From the NCBI GenBank assembly GCA_020853975.1, contig JADYXW010000057.1, forward strand, positions 1 through 49,342: 49,342 nucleotides of DNA. Reading direction: 5' to 3'. This document shows, one piece after another, positions 8,703 to 16,570 of the stretch (positions are counted from its first letter, which is position 1; every line of letters begins with the position of its first letter). The notes beneath the pieces were generated by a model that was not told the DNA's origin, made no database searches, and was given only the letters and a program-made list of their open reading frames with translations. Position numbers and translations under genes: made by a program. The stretch is from Phycisphaerales bacterium (GTDB lineage: Bacteria; Planctomycetota; Phycisphaerae; Phycisphaerales; UBA1924).

Positions 8703-9599
8703 CTACTTCGGTCGCTTTGCGGCGTCGGGCGTCTCGCCGAACTCGCCGGGGCTGAAGAGAGGGCCACGCGGGTTCTTGATGAGCGTCCGATGGAGGAGGA
8801 ACTTGCCCGACGCGCGGTCGAGCTGCACGCTGCCTTCGCCCACGGGGGCCTCGGTCCAGATGCCGGCCGATCCCGGGCGGGCCGCCACCTTGGGAGAACC
8901 CCACGAGATCGCCTGCAGCGGAGTGCCATCAGGGGCGAGCAGCATCACCCAGTCCCCGTCATTGCCGAACGCCGCGTACTGGGACATGGTCTTCATGGAG
9001 AAGACTCGAGCGCCGGCGAAGGCGCCGTTCGCACCCGCGGCCGCGTCGGCGGTGCCGACGGCGCCCGGCACCCTCGAGTCCATGCCGTTGAACACGACCA
9101 CGACCTCGCCGGGCTTCAGCGTGAGGTCAGGGAACGTGAATCGCACGTGCTGCCCCGGCGCGTCGTAGGGCTGCTTTTCGCGGGGCGAGGCGTCCTTCGC
9201 GTCCCCCGGGGCCGGCTGCTTCGAGGGGTCCGCGGGTGACGTTGTCCCAGCCGGAGAGGACGGCGCGCCCGGCGCCGACCTCGAGGGGGTGCTGGGGGTC
9301 GCGCGCCCGTCCGGGGCGGCTCCGCCCAGGCTTTCCTCTCTCGCCTCCCACGCGTTGGAGTCCAGCACCGTGTAGCCCTTGAGGTTGATCGGTGTTGCCG
9401 AGAGGTTCGCCAGCTCGATGAACTCATCACCCCCGGAAGTGCGCTTCCCGTCCTTGTTGGCGTCTCCGGCGAGCCTCCCCGGCACGTCGTACAGAGTCTC
9501 GGTGATGGTCGGATGCGGCCCCGCCGGCTTCGCCGGCTGTGACGCCGGCCCGCCCGGCTGCAACGCGAGGAATGCGATAAGGGTGAGTGTCTGGGGCAT
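8703..9599 (-). CDS. Lamin-tail (LTD) domain protein, probably exported
   Basis: The 298-residue protein begins with a short hydrophobic stretch (TLTLIAFLAL) that may act as a signal peptide, though it lacks early positive charges. It then shows the typical start of a lamin-tail immunoglobulin-like domain: TETLYDVPGRLAGDANKDG, DEFIELANLSATPINLKGY. DANKDG followed by GGDEF resembles a calcium loop often seen at this place. A Pro/Ser/Ala-rich insert at about 85-160 splits the domain; the fold resumes at RFTFPDLTLKPGEVVVVFNG and GDWVMLLAPDGTPLQAISWG. CAGGAG seven bases before ATG 9599 supports the start. LTD domains occur in secreted bacterial proteins, sometimes with nucleases; no catalytic domain is visible here. 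Confidence 0.75.
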   Translation of the reverse strand: MPQTLTLIAFLALQPGGPASQPAKPAGPHPTITETLYDVPGRLAGDANKDGKRTSGGDEFIELANLSATPINLKGYTVLDSNAWEAREESLGGAAPDGRATPSTPSRSAPGAPSSPAGTTSPADPSKQPAPGDAKDASPREKQPYDAPGQHVRFTFPDLTLKPGEVVVVFNGMDSRVPGAVGTADAAAGANGAFAGARVFSMKTMSQYAAFGNDGDWVMLLAPDGTPLQAISWGSPKVAARPGSAGIWTEAPVGEGSVQLDRASGKFLLHRTLIKNPRGPLFSPGEFGETPDAAKRPK

Positions 9600-9634
9600 G
9601 CAAGGCTCCTGGCTTCCGCCCCTCGGGCGAGCGC

Positions 9635-9640
9635 TACCGT
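9635..9640 (+). promoter_or_regulatory. -10-like TACCGT for leaderless thiS
   Basis: GCTACCGT ends six bases before ATG 9647, and no Shine-Dalgarno motif lies in between. With usual -10 spacing, transcription would start at or next to the ATG, giving a leaderless mRNA. No -35 is recognisable. This is one of a set of similar sites in the window. Confidence 0.45.
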
Positions 9641-9646
9641 CTGGGC

Positions 9647-9847
9647 ATGCAGGTCACGGTCAACGGCAAGACGATGGAACTCCCCGAACCCACAACGGTA
9701 CGGCAGCTTATCGAAAAGCTGGACCTTGGGAAGGCGGCCTGTGCCGCGGAAGTGAACCGCCGTCTGGTGCCCCACAAGGAGCACCCGGCAAGGCTCCTGC
9801 GGCCCGGTGACGTCGTCGAGGTCGTTTCGCTGGTGGGAGGAGGCTGA
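9647..9847 (+). CDS. thiS: Sulfur carrier protein ThiS
   Basis: The 66-residue ubiquitin-fold protein carries sulfur, as a C-terminal thiocarboxylate, to the thiazole ring of thiamine. It starts [20 protein letters not shown], has the family middle [10 protein letters not shown] and [11 protein letters not shown], and ends in the required Gly-Gly (LVGGG). Length is typical. ATG 9647 matches the family N-terminus; an upstream in-frame start would add residues not seen in ThiS. It has no Shine-Dalgarno site, and a -10-like TACCGT six bases before the ATG suggests leaderless transcription. The thiazole synthase gene follows after two bases, so the two form an operon. The activating enzyme ThiF and other thi genes are not in the window. 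Confidence 0.95.
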   Translation: MQVTVNGKTMELPEPTTVRQLIEKLDLGKAACAAEVNRRLVPHKEHPARLLRPGDVVEVVSLVGGG

Positions 9848-9849
9848 CC

Positions 9850-10719
9850 ATGCCAGCGCAGGCTCCCCACACGCCGGCTCCCGGCCATCGCGAGCCCGGG
9901 CAGTCGCCCCTGAAAGTCGGCAGCCGCACGCTCCAATCCAGGCTGGTGGTCGGTACCGGCAAGTACGCGTCCATGGACGTCATGCGCGAGGCGCTCGACG
10001 CTTCGGGCTGTGATGTCGTGACGGTGGCGGTGCGCCGGGAGCGACTGTACAACGACCAGGGCAAGTCGCTCCTTGAGTTTCTGGATCTGTCGCGCTATGC
10101 GATCCTCCCCAACACCGCGGGCTGCTTCAACGCCGAGGACGCGATCCGGGTCGCTCGCCTCGGGCGGGACATTCTCGAGCAGCTCGGCAACCCCGGCGCT
10201 TCGTGGGTGAAGCTCGAGGTTCTGGGTGACAGGAAGACCCTTCTTCCGGACCCGGTTGGCACGCTCGAAGCCACCCGGGAACTGGTTGCGGACGGCTTTA
10301 CTGTTCTGGCCTACACAAGCGACGACCCGATCTGCGCCGGGCGGATCAAGGCCGCGGGGGCAGCATCTGTCATGCCCGCCGGCTCACCGATCGGCTCCGG
10401 ACAGGGCGTGCTCAATCCGGCCAACATTGTCCTCTGTTTAGAGGCCCTCAAGGACGGCGACCCGACCTACCCGGTGATCGTGGATGCCGGGGTCGGCTCC
10501 GCCAGCGATGTTGCCGCCGCGATGGAACTTGGTGCGGACGCCGTGCTTCTGAACACTGCCATCGCCCATGCCAAGCAGCCGGTGATGATGGCCCACGCCA
10601 TGCGTCATGCCTGCCTGGCTGGTCGCCAGTCGTACCTCGCGGGCCGTATTCCGCGAAAGCGGTATGCCACGGCCAGCAGCCCCTGGGAGGGGGTCATCGG
10701 GTACATCCCGGGCGAGTAG
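9850..10719 (+). CDS. thiG: Thiazole synthase ThiG
   Basis: This 289-residue TIM-barrel enzyme builds thiazole phosphate from deoxyxylulose phosphate, dehydroglycine (or iminoglycine) and ThiS thiocarboxylate. Family blocks are clear: [40 protein letters not shown] with the Schiff-base lysine K121, [32 protein letters not shown] and [10 protein letters not shown] 20-residue Pro-rich leader precedes the domain ([20 protein letters not shown]), slightly longer than usual. GGAGG just upstream, overlapping the end of thiS, supports ATG 9850. Co-transcription with thiS is near certain. The glycine or tyrosine oxidase (ThiO/ThiH) that feeds it is not seen here. Confidence 0.96.
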   Translation: MPAQAPHTPAPGHREPGQSPLKVGSRTLQSRLVVGTGKYASMDVMREALDASGCDVVTVAVRRERLYNDQGKSLLEFLDLSRYAILPNTAGCFNAEDAIRVARLGRDILEQLGNPGASWVKLEVLGDRKTLLPDPVGTLEATRELVADGFTVLAYTSDDPICAGRIKAAGAASVMPAGSPIGSGQGVLNPANIVLCLEALKDGDPTYPVIVDAGVGSASDVAAAMELGADAVLLNTAIAHAKQPVMMAHAMRHACLAGRQSYLAGRIPRKRYATASSPWEGVIGYIPGE

Positions 10720-10757
10720 CCGGGCTGGCGGATCCATCCGCTTTCGGCGCATTGAGA

Positions 10758-10771
10758 CAGGTAGAAACCTG
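10758..10771 (+). repeat. Small perfect inverted repeat before a membrane-protein gene
   Basis: CAGGT-AGAA-ACCTG is a 5-bp stem with a 4-base loop, ending three bases before the CAGGAG ribosome site of the gene at 10787. It could be a small hairpin affecting translation or an operator half-site. It may also be chance. Confidence 0.3.
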
Positions 10772-10786
10772 TACCAGGAGCCGACG

Positions 10787-11215
10787 GTGCCCCGCGTTCT
10801 TCTTCTCAATCCGTTTGCAACAGGCTGGCTGCTCGGAGCGCAGTGCCTGATGATCCTCGGATTCCTTCCGCTGGTAGGAATCCCTCTGATCATCCGAGCC
10901 AAGCAGGCGTTCGCCGGCCTCGATCCGGAGCCGATGTCGCTGGTCGCGGTGCCCGCCTTCTTCTGGGTCGCGTCCCTCGCGAGCGTGGGGCTCGCCATCC
11001 GGCGCGCCGGAGGCGGCTGGGGGCTCGCGATGATCGGCGGCGCCGCGATCGCGGCGGTCTTCTCCGTCTTCGCGTGGCTCTCGGTTTACTGGATGGTCCT
11101 TATGGCCGACCGCGCCTGGACCCTGGTCGCGCTCGTGAGCGTCGTCCTGCTCCTCTACCTGACGATCGGCACGCCCAAGTGGTCCGTAAGCCGCCTGCGG
11201 GCCAGCGAGGTCTGA
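10787..11215 (+). CDS. Four-helix membrane protein of unknown function
   Basis: I do not recognise a family. The 142-residue protein shows four hydrophobic stretches: about 12-35 (GAQCLMILGFLPLVGIPLII), 49-67 (MSLVAVPAFFWVASLASVGLAI), 76-101 (GLAMIGGAAIAAVFSVFAWLSV) and 107-124 (WTLVALVSVVLLLYLTIG). Short charged loops lie between them. No catalytic or metal-binding pattern stands out. The start is GTG 10787, preceded by CAGGAG at six bases; the frame is open further upstream but overlaps thiG. It follows thiG by 67 bases and could be transcribed with it, although nothing links it to thiamine synthesis. It converges with the DUF885 gene. Confidence 0.75.
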   Translation: MPRVLLLNPFATGWLLGAQCLMILGFLPLVGIPLIIRAKQAFAGLDPEPMSLVAVPAFFWVASLASVGLAIRRAGGGWGLAMIGGAAIAAVFSVFAWLSVYWMVLMADRAWTLVALVSVVLLLYLTIGTPKWSVSRLRASEV

Positions 11216-11221
11216 GCCCGC

Positions 11222-12994
11222 TCAATCGCCGGCAAACCGCCACGCCGGGGCTTCCGCCACGATGGTCCGGCTCGGCATCAGCGCCGCCCGCATGAGCGCC
11301 ACGGGGATCGGCCCCTCGCGAAGGACCGCGTCGTGGAACTGCCGGTGGGTCATCGTGCCGTGGCCAACCAGCTCGCTGTGCAGCGCCCGCACCTGAAGCC
11401 CACCGATCATGTACCCGCACTGGTAGAGGGGCGAATAGTCCCCCGCGATGTAGCGCCTGACCTCGCTGGTGGCGCCGAATCGCTCGTGCCCCACGCGCTC
11501 CACGAGGAAGTCGATCATCTGCGCTGGTGTCATCTCCCCGAGGTGGAACCTGAGGCTGACCGTGATCCGGGCGCACCGGTGAGACCGCCAGAAGAGCATC
11601 CCTATCCGGTCCTCCGGTGACGCGGGATAGCCCAGGTCCCAGAGCAACATTTCCCAGTGGAGTGCCCACCCTTCCACGAGGAAGGGCGTCGAGAACATCC
11701 GCCTGTAGGGTCTGACCCTGCTCTCGACGTAGCCCTGCAGGTGGTGCCCCGGGATCAACTCGTGGGGCGTCACGATCCGGTTGAAGTGCCGGTTGTTCCC
11801 CCGCATGGACATGAGCTTGTCGTCGTGCTTCATGCCGTCGGTCGGGTATGAGACACCCATCGCCTGACCGAAGTAGACCGCGAAGGGCCAGGTCTTCTGC
11901 TGCACGGGAGTGATCATCCGAAGCCGCCACGTCTCCTCGCACATGGGCGGGATGGTTACGAGGTCCCGCTCCTTCAGCCAGAGAATCGCGAACCGGGACT
12001 GCTCGGCGGCAAGTTCATCCTGCTTCCCCGGGGGCACATGGTCGGCCTTTACGCGTGCGAGCGCGGCGCGCCAGTCGTCGCCCGGGCCCATCTCCGCGGC
12101 GGCCTTCTTCATCTCGGCCTCGCACCACGCCAGCTCGCGGTTGCCGATCGCGATGAGCTCCTCGGGCGTGTAGGGGATCATCTCGGCCCTGAGGTCCGCG
12201 AGCAGCGCCTCCCGACCGATGGGATCTCCCACGAGCGGATCATCGTCCCCGCCCTTCTGGCCCGCGATCTCCTCGCGCAGGTACTTCGCGTGCTCTTCGA
12301 GCGCGCCCCGGACCGCGTCGTAGGGCTGCCTCACCCACCACGAAAAGTCGGGCTCAAAGCCCGCGTGAAACTCGTACCACTCGTCGAGCTGTCGCCGGAT
12401 GGCGTCCGTCGCGCCCGACGCCCTGAGTGCCACGACCGGCGAGACCGGGATCGGCGCCTCCTCGGGCTTTGCCCCGGGCGCCGGGGCCTCGTTCTTCCGC
12501 CCCGCCTCGATGCGGGCCCGCACCGACTTGAGCTCCGCGACAAGCGGCGAGAGAGCCGCCGCCGCAGTTGCCGGATCCACCGGCCTGAGATCCCTCGATT
12601 CGGTTACGATCCGCTGCACCGCCCCGCGGAAGGGCAGCACCGGGCCCATCTCAGCCAGCCGCCGTGCCTCAAGGTCGAGGTCCGCGCGTGCGTGGTCGAG
12701 ATGAGACGTGAGCAGGGCCGCGTCTACCTGGTTGCTCCGGTCGAGCGTTTCCTCGTCAACACCCGCGATCGCCCCCCGCCAGGACTCCGTGTGCTCGCGG
12801 AGGCGTGCGATGCGTGCCTCCGACCACGCCAGGTCGTGGAAGCGGCGGAGGTCGTTCCACTCCGTCTCATACCGGCGGATCAGGTTGGGCACGGGCCCCG
12901 TGTCCGGCGCCGGCGCCGGCTCTGCGTGCGGGGCGGGCTGTGCCAACCCAAGGCAGGAGGCGAGCGAGACACACACGATCGCGGCGTGAATCAT
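11222..12994 (-). CDS. DUF885 family protein, probable exported metallohydrolase
   Basis: The 590-residue protein has the DUF885 architecture: a long alpha-helical N-terminal half and, near residue 411, the motif HELIPGHHLQGYVE, whose histidines and glutamate are expected to bind a metal. Other family marks are YETEWNDLRRFHDLAW, EGWALHWEMLLWDLGY and RSHRCARITVSLRFH. Family members are thought to be zinc peptidases or hydrolases; the substrate is unknown. The N-terminus (IHAAIVCVSLASCLGL) looks like a short signal peptide, with LASC as a possible lipobox at C14. ATG 12994 is preferred because TACCGT ends six bases before it, fitting a leaderless transcript. GTG 13000, with GGAG upstream, is an alternative that adds an arginine. 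Confidence 0.88.
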   Translation of the reverse strand: MIHAAIVCVSLASCLGLAQPAPHAEPAPAPDTGPVPNLIRRYETEWNDLRRFHDLAWSEARIARLREHTESWRGAIAGVDEETLDRSNQVDAALLTSHLDHARADLDLEARRLAEMGPVLPFRGAVQRIVTESRDLRPVDPATAAAALSPLVAELKSVRARIEAGRKNEAPAPGAKPEEAPIPVSPVVALRASGATDAIRRQLDEWYEFHAGFEPDFSWWVRQPYDAVRGALEEHAKYLREEIAGQKGGDDDPLVGDPIGREALLADLRAEMIPYTPEELIAIGNRELAWCEAEMKKAAAEMGPGDDWRAALARVKADHVPPGKQDELAAEQSRFAILWLKERDLVTIPPMCEETWRLRMITPVQQKTWPFAVYFGQAMGVSYPTDGMKHDDKLMSMRGNNRHFNRIVTPHELIPGHHLQGYVESRVRPYRRMFSTPFLVEGWALHWEMLLWDLGYPASPEDRIGMLFWRSHRCARITVSLRFHLGEMTPAQMIDFLVERVGHERFGATSEVRRYIAGDYSPLYQCGYMIGGLQVRALHSELVGHGTMTHRQFHDAVLREGPIPVALMRAALMPSRTIVAEAPAWRFAGD

Positions 12995-13000
12995 CCTCAC

Positions 13001-13006
13001 ACGGTA
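13001..13006 (-). promoter_or_regulatory. -10-like TACCGT for leaderless DUF885 gene
   Basis: On the minus strand GGTACCGT is followed by six bases (GTGAGG) and then ATG 12994. The hexamer is identical to that of thiS and has the same spacing. It favours 12994 over the GTG at 13000 as the start. Confidence 0.4.
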
Positions 13007-13050
13007 CCCGGCTCCACGCCCCCGCCGCAAGGCGGCCCAGCGCCGCGCTG

Positions 13051-13056
13051 TATCAT
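13051..13056 (+). promoter_or_regulatory. -10-like TATCAT for leaderless GNAT gene
   Basis: CTGTATCAT ends six bases (CCCGGC) before ATG 13063, with no Shine-Dalgarno motif between. This predicts a transcript starting at the ATG. It lies 44 bases from the oppositely directed DUF885 hexamer, so the intergenic gap holds two diverging promoters. Confidence 0.45.
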
Positions 13057-13062
13057 CCCGGC

Positions 13063-13578
13063 ATGACCCAGCGAACCCGGGCGCCGCGCGTGGAGGTGTG
13101 CGCGGCGGCCTCGGCCTCAGACCTCGACCTTGCGCGGGAGCTCTTCCGTGAGTATGCCGCCGGCCTGCCCTTCAGCCTGTGCTTCCAGGGCTTTGATGAC
13201 GAGCTCGCGACGCTTCCGGGCAAGTACGCGCCACCCGCCGGAGAGATTCTCATCGCGCGTGACCACACAGGTCCGGTGGGCTGTGTTGCCGTTCGGCCCA
13301 TCGACCCCTTGCCGGGTGACCCGGCGGACGCCCGCCCGGTCTGCGAGATGAAGAGGCTCTACGTGAGGCCCGCGGCCCGTGGGATAGGCGCCGGGCGAGC
13401 GCTCTGCGAGCGGCTCATCGCCGATGCCCGAGCGATGGAATACCGAACGATGAAGCTCGACAGCGAGCCGGACTTTGACGCTGCCGTGGGCCTGTACCGC
13501 TCCCTCGGATTCGTCCCGATCGCTCGCTACAACGACGACCCGCACCCGCAGACGATCTACCTCGGCCTGCGTCTGTGA
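13063..13578 (+). CDS. GNAT family N-acetyltransferase
   Basis: This 171-residue protein is a single GCN5-type acetyltransferase domain that moves an acetyl group from acetyl-CoA to an unknown amine. The acetyl-CoA pyrophosphate loop is visible in KRLYVRPAARGIGAGRALCE (R/Q-x-x-G-x-G/A type). It is preceded by a beta-strand block GPVGCVAVRPI and followed by AVGLYRSLGFVPIARYNDDP, the usual last motif with Tyr and Gly-Phe. Length is normal for the family. ATG 13063 matches the domain N-terminus and is preceded by a -10-like hexamer rather than a ribosome site. recO follows 36 bases later with its own hexamer, so the two may be separately transcribed. The substrate cannot be read from the sequence. 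Confidence 0.92.
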   Translation: MTQRTRAPRVEVCAAASASDLDLARELFREYAAGLPFSLCFQGFDDELATLPGKYAPPAGEILIARDHTGPVGCVAVRPIDPLPGDPADARPVCEMKRLYVRPAARGIGAGRALCERLIADARAMEYRTMKLDSEPDFDAAVGLYRSLGFVPIARYNDDPHPQTIYLGLRL

Positions 13579-13603
13579 GCGTCCCGGCCCGCGCGCCGCC
13601 CGC

Positions 13604-13609
13604 TACCCT
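13604..13609 (+). promoter_or_regulatory. -10-like TACCCT for leaderless recO
   Basis: CGCTACCCT is followed by five bases (CGCCC) and GTG 13615. No ribosome site is present. Spacing is one base shorter than for thiS and the GNAT gene but still fits a 5' end at the start codon. Confidence 0.4.
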
Positions 13610-13614
13610 CGCCC

Positions 13615-14391
13615 GTGCCCATCACCAAGGACGACGCGGTCTGCATCCGTCACTGGGACTGGTCGGAGACCAGCCAGACGGTCTCCCTCTTTTCGAGAGG
13701 GCATGGCGTGGTCCGGTGCGTCGCCAAGGGCTCCCGGCGCGAGACGTCAGACTACTCGGGGGGCCTCGAGCTCGCGACCCGGGGCGAGATGGCGGCGTCC
13801 ATCAAGCGTGAGGGCCAGCTCAGCAACCTCACGGCCTGGGACCTGCAGGAGGTCTTCCCCCACGTGCGTTCCTCACTCGCCGCGTTCACGCACGCCATGG
13901 CCATGCTCGACGTCGTGCATCACTGCCTGGAACCCCTGGACCCGCACCCCGGCCTCTTCGACGCCCTGGTTCTGGGCCTGCGGGCCCTTGCCGACACAGG
14001 GGCGCGCCGCCCGGCCCTCACGGTGGTTCTGTGGACCGCGCTCGATGAGACTGGCCATCGCCCGGAGTTGTTCGCCGACGCATCCAGCGGGGCCGATCTC
14101 GCGCCCCTCACGGAGGGCGCGGTTCTCACGTTCAGCCCGAGGGCGGGCGGCCTGGTCGCCGGCGCTGTTCGTGACGGCCCCGCGTGGCGCGTCCGGGCGG
14201 AGACGGTGGACCTGCTCAGGTTGATTGCTTCCGGCGTCTGGCCCGACCCCGACGCGCGCGACCCCGCCACGTTCGAGAGGGCTGCCCGACTTCTGGGCTG
14301 GTACTTTCGCGAGGTCTTCGGCGTGGAGCCCCCGGCCCTCGCGCCTTTCCTTGTTGTCCCCGACCCGAAAGACCCAGGTCCCGCCGGGTGA
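13615..14391 (+). CDS. recO: DNA repair protein RecO
   Basis: The 258-residue protein matches RecO, which with RecR loads RecA onto SSB-coated single-stranded DNA in gap repair. The N-terminal OB-fold has the family pattern (VCIRHWDWSETSQTVSLFSRGHGVVRCVAKGSRR read in parts), followed by LELATRGEMAASIKREGQLSNLT, then a helical C-terminal domain with HAMAMLDVVHHCLEPLDPHPGLFDAL and LLRLIASG. Length is typical. The zinc-binding cysteines found in some RecO C-domains are absent, as in many members. The start is GTG 13615, the first usable codon, with a -10-like hexamer five bases away instead of a Shine-Dalgarno site. It converges on the M16 protease gene with nine bases between the stops. Confidence 0.88.
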   Translation: MPITKDDAVCIRHWDWSETSQTVSLFSRGHGVVRCVAKGSRRETSDYSGGLELATRGEMAASIKREGQLSNLTAWDLQEVFPHVRSSLAAFTHAMAMLDVVHHCLEPLDPHPGLFDALVLGLRALADTGARRPALTVVLWTALDETGHRPELFADASSGADLAPLTEGAVLTFSPRAGGLVAGAVRDGPAWRVRAETVDLLRLIASGVWPDPDARDPATFERAARLLGWYFREVFGVEPPALAPFLVVPDPKDPGPAG

Positions 14392-14400
14392 CTCTACTCG

Positions 14401-15627
14401 CTAGGCACTCTGCGGCAGGAGTCTTCCTTCGGTCACGGCCTTCATCGGAAACGCCCCGAGCACCCCGCGCACGTCGTCGACCGTCACGGCGCGCACCCGG
14501 TCCAGCTCTTCCTCGAGCGTCCGGTACGTACCGAGATACGTCCAGAGGCGGCCGAGCCGCTGCATCCGGTCGTTCGGCCGCTCGCCGCCCACCACGATGC
14601 CCGTCGCCAGCTTCTCCAGCAGGCGGCTCAGGTCCTCCCGCTTCAAGGAATCGGCGAGGGACGCGCTCTCGCGCTCGATCGCGGCCGTGATCTCGGGCAT
14701 CCGTCCCGGCTCGCCGCTCGCGTAGATCGTGAACTCGCCGAACCCGTCGTGGGCGTCGTAGGACGCCTGTGCCTCGTCCGCGATGCCCGGCTCGATCAGC
14801 GACCAGTGGAGGCGGCTGTTGTCGGCCGCGCCGAGCACCTGCGCGGCGAGCGCCGCGGCGTAGCGTCGGTCGTCGCCGATGGCGGGGGCGGGAGCGAGCG
14901 TCAGGAGGTATCCGCGGGACACCTTGGCGCTGTGCATGTCGAAGCGTCCGCCCGCGAGTGGTGGGGGGGCGCTCTCGCGTGTGGCGCCCGTTCGCTCCCA
15001 GCCGCCGCACAGGCTCTCGACCTGACGGCACACGGCGTCAAAGTCCACGCGCCCGGCGAACGCCGCCACCGTGTTGTCCGCCGAGTACCGCCTGGTGAAG
15101 TACTCGTGCATCTGTGGGGATGTCATCGCTGTGATCGTCTCCGGGGTGCCCAGCACCCGGTGCGAGAGCGGGTGGGCCCCGAAGTGTCGGGCGATGGTCT
15201 CCTCGTACAGCACGAAGGACGGGTTGTCCTGGTACATCGCGATCTCTTCCAGGATCACGCCCCGCTCGGTCTGGAAGTCCGCATCGTTCAGCGCCGGGCG
15301 CAGCATCCGACCCAGCAGGTCCGTCGCGCTCGCGAGATGCTCGGGCAGCACGTGGGCGTAGAAGCACGTCAGCTCGTTGGAGGTATACGCGTTGTTCCGC
15401 GCCCCGATGGCGTCGAACCGCCGGTTCAGCTCGTCGGCGGAGATGTCCGCCGTCCCCTTGAACATCATGTGCTCAAGAAAGTGGCTGACCCCCATGCACG
15501 CGGCCTCTTCGTCCCGCGCGCCCGTGCGGACGAAGAACCCCGCGGCCGAGGTGTGGGCGTCGGGGTCGACCTCTGCGATGATGTTCAGGCCGTTGGAGAG
15601 CTGGTGCCGGCGGAAAGACACTCCCAT
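14401..15627 (-). CDS. M16 family zinc protease (insulinase/processing-peptidase type)
   Basis: The 408-residue protein has the inverted zinc motif HFLEH (H49, E52, H53) and the distal glutamate in VILEEIAMYQDNPS (E127/E128), so the catalytic site looks complete. The N-terminus is typical (RRHQLSNGLNIIAEVDP, AGFFVRTGARDE), as is the second half, which holds GRVDFDAVCRQVE, SRLHWSLIEPGIADEA and GFGEFTIYASGEP. The length fits the one-chain PqqL/YmxG-like bacterial group, which often acts as a homodimer or with an inactive partner. Neither is seen here. ATG 15627 matches the family start; a TACACT hexamer five bases upstream and no ribosome site suggest leaderless expression. coaB ends 27 bases upstream on the same strand. 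Confidence 0.93.
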   Translation of the reverse strand: MGVSFRRHQLSNGLNIIAEVDPDAHTSAAGFFVRTGARDEEAACMGVSHFLEHMMFKGTADISADELNRRFDAIGARNNAYTSNELTCFYAHVLPEHLASATDLLGRMLRPALNDADFQTERGVILEEIAMYQDNPSFVLYEETIARHFGAHPLSHRVLGTPETITAMTSPQMHEYFTRRYSADNTVAAFAGRVDFDAVCRQVESLCGGWERTGATRESAPPPLAGGRFDMHSAKVSRGYLLTLAPAPAIGDDRRYAAALAAQVLGAADNSRLHWSLIEPGIADEAQASYDAHDGFGEFTIYASGEPGRMPEITAAIERESASLADSLKREDLSRLLEKLATGIVVGGERPNDRMQRLGRLWTYLGTYRTLEEELDRVRAVTVDDVRGVLGAFPMKAVTEGRLLPQSA

Positions 15628-15632
15628 GCCGG

Positions 15633-15638
15633 AGTGTA
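15633..15638 (-). promoter_or_regulatory. -10-like TACACT for leaderless M16 gene
   Basis: On the minus strand GCGATACACT is followed by five bases (CCGGC) and ATG 15627. It lies in the 26-base gap after coaB, so the protease may be transcribed separately from coaB. No Shine-Dalgarno motif is present. Confidence 0.45.
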
Positions 15639-15653
15639 TCGCCACGCCCCCGG

Positions 15654-16307
15654 TCACCGGCCCGCGAGCGCCCCCTCGATGAGCGACAGCAGCCACGGGG
15701 CGAAATCGGCCTTGGTCATGAGGCTCGGGGTGCGGAACTCCTCGCCCTTTGCCGTCAGCACGATGGCCTCGACGTCCGGGCTGTCCATCGTCTCCAGGGG
15801 GTTGCCGACCACCATGTCGACCTTCTTCCGCACCAGCTTGTCACGGGCCGATTGCAGCAGCTCGGCGCGGGGCTCGAGGGCGAACCCCACCATGTACTGC
15901 TCGGGCCGCCTCGTGGACGCGACCTGCGCCAGCAGGTCCGGCGTGGGTTCCAGCTCCAGCGTCAGGTTTTCACTCTTGCGCCTGAACTTCCCGCCGAAGA
16001 ACGCCGGATCGACTTTCGGGCGGTAGTCCGCGACCGCCGCGGCCATCACCAGCACGTCCGCCCCCGGGGTTTCCTTGGCCAACAGGGCCTGCAGGTCGGC
16101 ACACGAGCGGAACCGCACCATCCGTAAGGAGGTATCAGTGGGGGCGATGGGTGCCGGGCCCATCAGCAGCGTCACGTCCCAGCCCCGGGCCGCCGCGTGG
16201 GTGGCCAGGGCAGTACCCATCCGTCCCGAGCTGCGATTCCCAATGAACCGAACCGCGTCGATGGGCTCATGGGTCGGACCGGCGGTGATGAGGAGGCGGC
16301 GGGCCAT
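15654..16307 (-). CDS. coaB: Phosphopantothenate-cysteine ligase domain protein (stand-alone CoaB)
   Basis: The 217-residue protein corresponds to the C-terminal half of the bifunctional Dfp/CoaBC enzyme, which joins 4'-phosphopantothenate and cysteine in CoA synthesis. Marks are RRLLITAGPTHEPIDAVRFI, GNRSSGRMG, ADVLVMAAAVADYRP, KRKSENLTLELEPTPDLL-like text, VGFALEP and KKVDMVVGN. The usual N-terminal CoaC flavoprotein decarboxylase domain is missing. The start at 16307 begins two residues before the domain, with GGAG eleven bases upstream; the frame stays open to 16562, but that stretch reads as low-complexity Pro/Gly text and not CoaC. The decarboxylase must be encoded elsewhere. A dephospho-CoA kinase domain lies at 33551. 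Confidence 0.85.
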   Translation of the reverse strand: MARRLLITAGPTHEPIDAVRFIGNRSSGRMGTALATHAAARGWDVTLLMGPAPIAPTDTSLRMVRFRSCADLQALLAKETPGADVLVMAAAVADYRPKVDPAFFGGKFRRKSENLTLELEPTPDLLAQVASTRRPEQYMVGFALEPRAELLQSARDKLVRKKVDMVVGNPLETMDSPDVEAIVLTAKGEEFRTPSLMTKADFAPWLLSLIEGALAGR

Positions 16308-16570
16308 GTCGTTGCGGGCTCCAAAGCTGAGCTGCCCCCGCTCCCGCCCCTCGTCCGTCACGTTGCCGGGGAGGTTGGGGAATGGCGGGGGTTGGGGCAC
16401 TCCCGCTTCATGGTACGGCGATCGGGTAACATACACCCCCCGCCGGGTGAACACGATCCCGTCCGGGTACGGTTTGTCCTCCGCTGGAGCCCCCGGTGCT
16501 CCGGCGGTGGTTGTCGTCGGTCCGCACGCAGCAATCTTCCCGCACGGGCGAGAGCCCATCAAAGGCGTTC

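Noticed and set aside
16308..16562. In-frame extension of coaB upstream of 16307
   Set aside because: The 85 added residues are Pro/Gly/Thr-rich and unlike CoaC; the ligase domain begins right after 16307.
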